Below, one piece after another: positions 7,136 to 11,441 of a stretch of DNA of 18,716 bases. The notes beneath the pieces were generated by a model. That model was not told where the DNA came from and did not search any database. It saw only the letters and a program-made list of their open reading frames with translations. Source of the stretch: an uncultured Faecalibacterium sp. Lineage in GTDB: Bacteria > Bacillota > Clostridia > Oscillospirales > Ruminococcaceae. The DNA lies in contig CABQHF010000013.1 of NCBI GenBank assembly GCA_902463905.1, positions 1-18,716 on the forward strand, in the 5' to 3' direction. How positions within the stretch are numbered: position 1 is the stretch's first letter; each line of letters opens with the position of its first letter. The position numbers and the translations under genes were made by a program.

Positions 7136-7958
7136 GACGGCAGCGACGGAGCCGGAAACCCGGCCGGAAGCTGCAAAGCTGCAGGACGCCCCCCGCCGCC
7201 GGGTGGGCAGCCTGACGCTGGGCGCCTGCCTGATCGCAGCGGGCATCTTCTTCCTGTGTTATTACTTTGTGCCGGGCTTTGACTGGCAGCTGGTGGTGCG
7301 CATCGCCCCGGCGGCAGCCCTGGTGCTGCTGGGATGTGAGGTGCTGTTCTTCGCCGCCCGGCCGGGCCACTGGAAGTATGATTTTGTCTCGGTGCTGGTC
7401 TGTCTGGGGCTCATCGCAGTTTGTATGTGCCTGAGCTTTCTGCCCATGGTGTGGAGCAGGATCGACCCGGCCCGCGGGCAGACCGAGGCAAAATTGAGCA
7501 AGGCGTACACCACGCAGGTGTACGAGGCCCTCCGGAAGGAGGAGCCGGACATCCGCCTGAAGGATGTGTACACCGACCTGTATCTTTATACTGGCAGCGT
7601 GGACGACCTGCAGGAGCTGCAGCCGGGTGACGGGCACCTGAGCCTGACCGTGATGCTGTTCGGCCCCTACGACAGTACCGGCTCCTTTGCGCAGGACTGC
7701 CGCAGCGTGGCCGGTACGGTGCGGGCTGGCACCCTGCAGCCGGATGAACTGCGCATCGTGTGGTCGCCGGACAACGACCCGGGCCAGAGCCTGGATTCCG
7801 GTACCCTGCAGCGTGTGGAACAGTACACGCTGGAACTGGACGGCACGGTGCAGCTGGACTGGACCGCGGATGAGATGGAACGGCAGGTCGAAGTGCAGTA
7901 TCTGCTGGACGAAGAAAACGAACCGGAGGAAGAAGCAGAGCCGGAAGCGGCTGCATAA
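7119..7958 (+). CDS. LiaF/DUF5668-like membrane protein
   Basis: 279 residues from ATG 7119, with GGAGGG (7108-7113) 5 bases upstream; a GTG at 7104 in the same frame has no such support. Three hydrophobic helices lie at about 29-50 (GSLTLGACLIAAGIFFLCYYF), 57-80 and 88-110. The first two with the RRRVGS lead-in resemble the LiaI/LiaF-type (DUF5668) membrane module often linked to envelope stress systems. The remainder (about 115-279) is soluble, probably extracytoplasmic, and ends in an acidic run. It is the last gene of the operon, followed by a terminator. Assignment is from pattern memory and moderate. Confidence 0.65.
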   Translation: MDELNKTAATEPETRPEAAKLQDAPRRRVGSLTLGACLIAAGIFFLCYYFVPGFDWQLVVRIAPAAALVLLGCEVLFFAARPGHWKYDFVSVLVCLGLIAVCMCLSFLPMVWSRIDPARGQTEAKLSKAYTTQVYEALRKEEPDIRLKDVYTDLYLYTGSVDDLQELQPGDGHLSLTVMLFGPYDSTGSFAQDCRSVAGTVRAGTLQPDELRIVWSPDNDPGQSLDSGTLQRVEQYTLELDGTVQLDWTADEMERQVEVQYLLDEENEPEEEAEPEAAA

Positions 7959-7965
7959 AAACTGA

Positions 7966-8008
7966 AAAAATCTCCTGCACGGACGCAAGGCCTGCGCAGG
8001 AGATTTTT
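7966..8008 (+). terminator. Terminator of the sigma-factor operon
   Basis: A 13-bp perfect stem, 7966-7978 (AAAAATCTCCTGC) with 7996-8008, whose 3' arm ends in TTTTT. Confidence 0.88.
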
Positions 8009-8009
8009 G

Positions 8010-8038
8010 TTGAAATAGAGAAGAATTTGTGATATTCT
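8010..8038 (+). promoter_or_regulatory. Strong promoter of the small-peptide transcript
   Basis: -35 TTGAAA (8010-8015), 17-base spacer, -10 TATTCT (8033-8038) preceded by an extended TGA. Predicted start at about 8045, directly at a GAAA-capped hairpin. Confidence 0.7.
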
Positions 8039-8044
8039 GTAGTT

Positions 8045-8116
8045 GCCGCTGAAAAGCGGCAGGGCACTGCAAACAACGGCAGGCGGTTTTGGTCCTCACT
8101 TCCGGAAGGAGGTGAG
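8045..8116 (+). promoter_or_regulatory. Structured 5' leader: 5' stem-loop and SD-sequestering hairpin
   Basis: GCCGCT (8045-8050) pairs with AGCGGC (8055-8060) under a GAAA tetraloop at the predicted 5' end. A second hairpin pairs CTCACTTCC (8095-8103) with GGAGGTGAG (8108-8116) under a GGAA tetraloop, and this buries the SD of the peptide at 8120. Between them GGCGGTTTT (8082-8090) is the exact reverse complement of AAAACCGCC (8181-8189) beyond the peptide, allowing 5'-3' long-range pairing. Confidence 0.65.
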
Positions 8117-8119
8117 TGT

Positions 8120-8182
8120 ATGCCGATTACTTTGACATTCCATTTGTTTGGATTGACATTCACCATCCGTGTGAAAAAGTAA
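8120..8182 (+). CDS. 20-residue hydrophobic basic peptide, candidate type I toxin
   Basis: ATG 8120 to TAA 8180-8182 encodes MPITLTFHLFGLTFTIRVKK. The SD GGAGG (8108-8112) is strong and well spaced. The peptide has no acidic residue, ends in Lys-Lys and carries an internal seven-residue echo (LTFHLFG then LTFTIRV), whose DNA repeats TTGACATTC 21 bases apart. It has its own promoter, a structured leader, and a convergent antisense RNA that covers the stop codon. These are hallmarks of type I toxin-antitoxin loci, where a small membrane-active peptide is silenced by antisense RNA. I do not recognise the peptide as a named toxin family. A leader peptide is unlikely, since no plus-strand gene follows before a terminator. 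Toxicity is inference. Confidence 0.6.
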   Translation: MPITLTFHLFGLTFTIRVKK

Positions 8183-8264
8183 AACCGCCGCCTGGCGGGG
8201 CGACGGTTTTCGCGTAAAACAAAAGCTCTGAACAGGACCGACCGCTTGTCGCGGTGCCCTTTCT
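8174..8264 (-). ncRNA. Antisense RNA, candidate type I antitoxin
   Basis: A predicted RNA of about 90 bases running from about 8264 (6-7 bases after the minus-strand TATAAT) to the T-rich tail at about 8174-8178. It contains a 5-bp hairpin (complement of 8241-8255) and ends in the hairpin at 8181-8210. No ORF with a ribosome site lies in it. It is complementary to the stop codon and 3' part of the peptide mRNA. Ends are predicted from promoter and terminator only. Confidence 0.6.
8181..8210. terminator. Hairpin after the peptide gene, better terminator on the minus strand
   Basis: AAAACCG (8181-8187) pairs with CGGTTTT (8204-8210), then a C/A mismatch and a 4-bp inner stem. On the plus strand only four T end the hairpin before CGCG. 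On the minus strand it is followed by TTTTACTTTTT, so it should end the antisense RNA well while the plus transcript may read through to 8322. Confidence 0.65.
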
Positions 8265-8270
8265 GTTTGT

Positions 8271-8299
8271 ATTATAGCAATCCCCGGCAGGACTGTCAA
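8271..8299 (-). promoter_or_regulatory. Perfect consensus minus-strand promoter of the antisense RNA
   Basis: On the minus strand TTGACA (complement of 8294-8299), exactly 17 bases, then TATAAT (complement of 8271-8276). All twelve hexamer positions match the housekeeping consensus. It points away from purC, toward the small-peptide gene. Confidence 0.85.
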
Positions 8300-8322
8300 G
8301 CACCTGCCGGGGATTGTTTTTT
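8279..8322 (+). terminator. Strong terminator enclosing the antisense promoter
   Basis: A perfect 13-bp stem, 8279-8291 with 8303-8315 and an 11-base loop, followed by GTTTTTT (T-run 8317-8322). The loop holds most of the -35 of the minus promoter. It would end the plus peptide transcript. On the minus strand the same hairpin follows the purC stop but has no T tail. Confidence 0.85.
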
Positions 8323-8331
8323 ATCGAAAGA

Positions 8332-9201
8332 TCACAGCTTCTTGCCGGTGAGCAGCTCGTAGGCCTCCAGATACTTGGCGATGGTCTTGTCGATCACGTC
8401 CTGGGGCAGATCGTAGTTGCTGTCCGGATGGGCCTTCAGCCAGTCGCGGACGAACTGCTTGTCGAAAGAGGGCTGGCCGTGGCCCGGCTCGTAGCCCTCC
8501 AGCGGCCAGAAGCGGGAGGAATCCGGGGTGAGCATCTCGTCGCCCAGCACCACGTTGCCATCCTCGTCCAGACCAAACTCGAACTTGGTGTCGGCAATGA
8601 TGATGCCGCGGGTCAGGGCGTACTCGGCGCACTTCTTGTACAGGGCGATGGTGTAGTCCCGCAGCTTGGTGGCGTACTCCAGGCCGTGGCCGGGGAACTG
8701 CTTTTCCAACACCTCAATGCTGCGCTCGTAGGAGATGTTCTCGTCGTGGTCGCCGATCTCGGCCTTGGTGGAGGGGGTGTAGATGGGCTCCGGCAGCTTC
8801 TGGGACTCCTGCAGGCCCTCGGGCAGCTGGATGCCGCACACCTTGCCGGTCTTTTGGTAGCTGGCCCAGCCGCTGCCGGTGATGTAGCCGCGCACGATGC
8901 ACTCGATGGGCAGCATGGTCAGCTTGCGGCACAGCATGCTGTTGCCGTCGAACTGGGGCTGCCGGAAGAACTCCGGCATATCCTTCACGTCCACGCTCAG
9001 CATATGGTTGGGCAGCAGATCCTTGGTATAGTCGAACCAGAACTTGCTCATCTGGGTGAGCACGGTGCCCTTTTTGGTCACCTTGTTTTTCAGGATGACA
9101 TCAAACGCAGAAATGCGGTCGGTGGCAACCATGATCAGGCTGTCGCCATTGTCGTAAATTTCACGGACTTTGCCTTCTTTGATGGGCTTGAATGCAGTCA
9201 T
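8332..9201 (-). CDS. purC: Phosphoribosylaminoimidazole-succinocarboxamide synthase (SAICAR synthetase)
   Basis: A 289-residue ATP-dependent ligase that joins CAIR and aspartate in purine synthesis. The start at 9201 is chosen because GGAG lies about 9 bases upstream and MTAFKPIKEGKVREIYD is the normal N-terminus; a further upstream ATG at 9246 would add 15 unlikely residues. Motifs: KVREIYDNGDSLIMVATDRISAFDVI (nucleotide/substrate site, about 11-36), RGYITGSGWASYQ, LPEPIYTPSTKAEIGDHDENIS (substrate loop) and IIIADTKFEFG. It is longer than the roughly 240-residue E. coli and Bacillus enzymes and resembles the longer variety. No other pur gene is adjacent, so it appears to be a single-gene unit with its own promoter. 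Confidence 0.97.
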   Translation of the reverse strand: MTAFKPIKEGKVREIYDNGDSLIMVATDRISAFDVILKNKVTKKGTVLTQMSKFWFDYTKDLLPNHMLSVDVKDMPEFFRQPQFDGNSMLCRKLTMLPIECIVRGYITGSGWASYQKTGKVCGIQLPEGLQESQKLPEPIYTPSTKAEIGDHDENISYERSIEVLEKQFPGHGLEYATKLRDYTIALYKKCAEYALTRGIIIADTKFEFGLDEDGNVVLGDEMLTPDSSRFWPLEGYEPGHGQPSFDKQFVRDWLKAHPDSNYDLPQDVIDKTIAKYLEAYELLTGKKL

Positions 9202-9260
9202 AGTCAAACACTCCATTTCCCTTTTTCCGGCCGCCGGGCGCGGCACATCCTTACAGCACT

Positions 9261-9289
9261 ATTGTACCATGCCCGCTGCCGGTTTGAAA
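9261..9289 (-). promoter_or_regulatory. Candidate purC promoter
   Basis: On the minus strand -35 TTTCAA (complement of 9284-9289), 17 bases, -10 TACAAT (complement of 9261-9266). The -35 is weak. No G-riboswitch or clear PurR box was recognised. Confidence 0.5.
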
Positions 9290-9364
9290 GAAACAGATGG
9301 GAGAGATTTGCCCCGGGTTTTGCAAATTTCTCGTGAAAAGTGCGCAAAAATCATCGGATGAATT

Positions 9365-9388
9365 CGTCGTTTTGACGATAAAAGTCGT
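9365..9388. other. Overlapping short palindromes in the purC-GDPD intergenic region
   Basis: CGTC-gtttt-GACG (9365-9377) overlaps ACGA-taaaag-TCGT (9375-9388). GTCGTTTT (9367 on) recurs inverted as AAAACGAC near 9411-9418. The spacing would suit a DNA-binding protein, but no regulator can be named. The remainder of 9290-9442 shows nothing else. Confidence 0.25.
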
Positions 9389-9442
9389 ACTTTCAGCGCG
9401 AATGAGACAAAAAACGACCCGCTTTTTTGTGGAATGCGCAGA

Positions 9443-9471
9443 TGGACACAGCCCGGCGGATAGGGTATGCT
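9443..9471 (+). promoter_or_regulatory. Promoter of the phosphodiesterase gene
   Basis: -35 TGGACA (9443-9448), 17 bases, -10 TATGCT (9466-9471). The gene starts 43 bases further on with an AAAGGAAA SD. Confidence 0.55.
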
Positions 9472-9513
9472 GAAAGGCGGCAGCTTTGCTGTACAGAAAG
9501 GAAAATTCTGCTT

Positions 9514-10497
9514 ATGATACCTCAGATCATTGCGCACCGTGGCGCGTCCTATCTGGCACCGGAAAACACGCTGGTGGCTTTCCGCAAGGCGATGGAGATC
9601 GGAGCCGACGGTGTGGAAATGGACGTACAAAAGACGCTGGACGGCGGCCTTGTGATCCACCACGACTATATCATCGACCTGCACACCGATATTTCCGGCC
9701 GTATCTACGACATGACCGAGGGCGAACTGAAAGACCTGGACTTCGGCAGCTGGAAGGACGTTGCCTATAAAGATGAGAAGATCGCCACCCTGGCCGAAGC
9801 ACTGGCCCTGTGCAGGAGCATGGAGGGCTGCGCGGTCCAGCTGGAAATGAAATCCACCATGGACAACGACCCGGCTTTTGTGTCCGGTGTGGTGGATGCC
9901 ATCCGCGCGGCAGACATCGCCGACCGACTGGTACTTATTTCGTTCAACCACGACCTGCTGCGGCAGGCCAAGGCGCTGATGCCGGAACTGCGGGTGGGCG
10001 TGCTGCTGTACGGCGCTTTTGAGAGCATGGTGCTGCCCCCGCCGGTGATCTGGAAGGATCTGGGCCTTGTGAACGGCATGGAGGAAGAGGAAGCCGCACT
10101 GGACGAGGAACTGGCCGCTCTGCCGGTGGATGAGAGCACGGATCCGGACGAGGAAAACGGCGTGGTGACCCGCTGGGTGAACGACAAGGTGAGCATGCTG
10201 CGGGCGAACTTCCCCGGAGAGAGCCTGCAGGCGGTGGCAAAGCATCTGGCCGACCAGCACAACCCGGTGGCCTATATCAAGAGCCTGGACTTCGTGCCGG
10301 AGTATGTCAGCTGCGAGTATCATACCGCCTACAGCAATCCGGGGTTCATCTCCAAGCTGCAGGCCATGGGGGTCAAGGTAGCATTGTGGACCGTGGACAC
10401 CGAGGATGCTGTGCGCAGCCTGCTGCCGCTGGGGCCGGACTGCATCGTGACCAACCGCCCTGATCGCGTGCGGGAATGGGTGGAAGAAAACCAGTAA
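9514..10497 (+). CDS. Glycerophosphodiester phosphodiesterase (GDPD family), cytoplasmic
   Basis: 327 residues from ATG 9514, picked for the AGAAAGGAAA SD at about 9495-9504 and because IIAHRGAS must sit near the N-terminus. The enzyme hydrolyses glycerophosphodiesters to glycerol-3-phosphate and an alcohol. Motifs: HRGAS (His8, Arg9), PENT (Glu17, Asn18), GADGVEMDV (Glu34, Asp36), VIHHD (His49/His50), LEMKS (Glu111, Lys113), LWTVD (291-295) and IVTNRPD (311-317). No signal peptide is present, so it resembles UgpQ-type cytoplasmic enzymes. Between about residues 167 and 245 there is extra sequence not typical of the roughly 240-residue family, including a very acidic stretch (GMEEEEAALDEEL, then DESTDPDEE). 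A strong terminator follows. Confidence 0.93.
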   Translation: MIPQIIAHRGASYLAPENTLVAFRKAMEIGADGVEMDVQKTLDGGLVIHHDYIIDLHTDISGRIYDMTEGELKDLDFGSWKDVAYKDEKIATLAEALALCRSMEGCAVQLEMKSTMDNDPAFVSGVVDAIRAADIADRLVLISFNHDLLRQAKALMPELRVGVLLYGAFESMVLPPPVIWKDLGLVNGMEEEEAALDEELAALPVDESTDPDEENGVVTRWVNDKVSMLRANFPGESLQAVAKHLADQHNPVAYIKSLDFVPEYVSCEYHTAYSNPGFISKLQAMGVKVALWTVDTEDAVRSLLPLGPDCIVTNRPDRVREWVEENQ

Positions 10498-10509
10498 ATA
10501 CGAACCGCG

Positions 10510-10540
10510 GAGGGGCAGGGAACTGCCCCTCTTTTGTTTT
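10510..10540 (+). terminator. Terminator of the phosphodiesterase gene
   Basis: GAGGGGCAG (10510-10518) pairs with CTGCCCCTC (10523-10531), followed by TTTTGTTTT. Confidence 0.9.
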
Positions 10541-10553
10541 GTGGTGGGAGCAC

Positions 10554-10582
10554 TTGACAAACAGCAGCATCTGCACTATCAT
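10554..10582 (+). promoter_or_regulatory. Promoter of the marR-type gene
   Basis: -35 TTGACA (10554-10559), 17 bases, -10 TATCAT (10577-10582). The start should fall at about 10589, just upstream of an operator-like palindrome. Confidence 0.7.
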
Positions 10583-10596
10583 GGTACTATATCGAA

Positions 10597-10614
10597 CAGT
10601 TTTATAAGAAACAG
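10597..10614. promoter_or_regulatory. Candidate MarR operator in the regulator's own leader
   Basis: CAGTTTTATAAGAAACAG has arms GTTT/AAAC and matches the motif at the exporter promoter (11399-11416) at 12 of 18 positions (common pattern nnGTTTTnTAnnAAACAn). Lying just after the transcription start, it suggests autorepression. Confidence 0.5.
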
Positions 10615-10650
10615 TCCGAACGAAAAACAATCCGGAAGGAACCGATCAGT

Positions 10651-11133
10651 ATGTGTGACGAAAAACAGAAAGAATGCAGAGACTGCGGAGACCCGCCCTG
10701 GGAGGGGCCGCAGGTCATCCCGGCTCAGATCCGCCGGGTGGACAACCTGATCTTCCGCAAGATCAACCAGTTTGCTCGTGCCAACGGCGTGGAGCAAGCC
10801 ACCCCGATGCACGGGTGGATCATCGAGTATCTCTACCGCCACCGGGACGAGCCGGTGTTCCAGCGAGATATCGAGCGGGAGTTTTCCATCACCCGCTCCA
10901 CGGTCACGAACATTCTGCAGCTGATGGAGCGCAAGGGCTACATCCGGCGGCTGAGCGTGCCGCAGGATGCCCGGCTCAAGCAGCTGATTTTGACTGAGGA
11001 GGGTGTGCTTTTTCATGAAAAAACCATGCTCTCCTTCCACCAGACGGACGACTATGTGGCCGGGCTGCTGACGGAAGAGGAAAACGCCGAGCTGCTCCGG
11101 CTGCTGAACAAGCTGCGGGACGCGCTGAAGTAA
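10651..11133 (+). CDS. MarR-family winged-helix transcriptional regulator
   Basis: A 160-residue protein. The winged helix covers about 52-118: helix EPVFQRDIEREF, recognition helix SITRSTVTNILQLMERKGYI (79-98), and wing RRLSVPQDARLKQLILTEEG with the conserved DxR (Asp106, Arg108) and LTEEG of MarR proteins. Helices before and after would form the dimer interface. The SD GGAAGGAA lies about 10 bases before the ATG. The gene sits just upstream of an ABC exporter pair, the usual arrangement for a local drug or metabolite-sensing repressor. Odd feature: three cysteines at 2, 9 and 12 in an extended N-terminus, which could bind metal or sense redox (inference). The stop codon touches the left end of a repeat. 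Confidence 0.92.
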   Translation: MCDEKQKECRDCGDPPWEGPQVIPAQIRRVDNLIFRKINQFARANGVEQATPMHGWIIEYLYRHRDEPVFQRDIEREFSITRSTVTNILQLMERKGYIRRLSVPQDARLKQLILTEEGVLFHEKTMLSFHQTDDYVAGLLTEEENAELLRLLNKLRDALK

Positions 11134-11294
11134 ACCCTCTCAGCTTCGCTGCGCTCAGCAGCTCCCCCGAGGGGGGAGCTTTTTGGGCGATATTTTTGGA
11201 TTTTCTTTTCCGGTGAAAAGCTGCTTTCCCGGAGCAGACAAAAGCTCTCCCTTTCGGGAGAGCTGGCACGGCGCAAGCCGTGACGGAGAGGGTT
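11133..11294. repeat. 162-bp palindromic intergenic repeat (MITE/REP-like) with AACCCTCTC ends
   Basis: The left end AACCCTCTC (11133-11141) and right end GAGAGGGTT (11286-11294) are perfect inverted repeats. The two halves continue as imperfect inverted copies: each carries a GC-rich AGCT-flanked hairpin (AGCTCCCCC/GGGGGAGCT on the left; AGCTCTCCC/GGGAGAGCT at about 11240-11262) and a smaller CG-rich hairpin. About 50 bases of AT-rich core separate them. No transposase and no clear target duplication are visible. The style is one I associate with repeats scattered in gut Firmicutes genomes (memory, unverified). Confidence 0.65.
11160..11184 (+). terminator. Terminator of the marR gene, inside the repeat
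   Basis: AGCTCCCCC (11160-11168) pairs with GGGGGAGCT (11172-11180) under a 3-base loop, followed by TTTT. The repeat thus supplies the terminator, making the exporter genes a separate unit. Confidence 0.7.
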
Positions 11295-11371
11295 CGACTC
11301 TTGTCAAAACGCCGAAAAGATGCTTGTGAAAATGTTAATTATGAACAATTTCCGAAAGTTTTGCAAACAGC

Positions 11372-11399
11372 TTGACATTAAATCTGTTTTGTATAGAAT
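11372..11399 (+). promoter_or_regulatory. Promoter of the ABC exporter operon
   Basis: -35 TTGACA (11372-11377), 16 bases, -10 TAGAAT (11394-11399). A direct repeat TGTTTTGTA lies in the spacer (11385-11393) and again just after the -10 (11400-11408). Confidence 0.65.
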
Positions 11400-11416
11400 T
11401 GTTTTGTACCAAACAA
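11399..11416. promoter_or_regulatory. Candidate MarR operator at the exporter promoter
   Basis: TTGTTTTGTACCAAACAA is a near-perfect 18-bp palindrome (6-bp perfect arms, GTAC centre) beginning at the last base of the -10. A bound repressor would block the start site. It shares its pattern with 10597-10614. Confidence 0.6.
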
Positions 11417-11441
11417 ATAAAATTAACAGGAGGTAACTCAG

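Noticed and set aside
8096..8299. 67-codon minus-strand frame across the small-peptide locus
   Set aside because: Its ATG lies upstream of the predicted minus-strand transcription start and has no SD, so the antisense transcript is better called non-coding.
9170..9361. 63-codon plus frame starting inside purC and ending in the intergenic region
   Set aside because: No SD or conserved content, and it covers the purC start and promoter.
11133..11294. CRISPR or attachment-site interpretation of the repeat
   Set aside because: There is only one inverted-repeat unit, with no spaced direct repeats, integrase or tRNA nearby.
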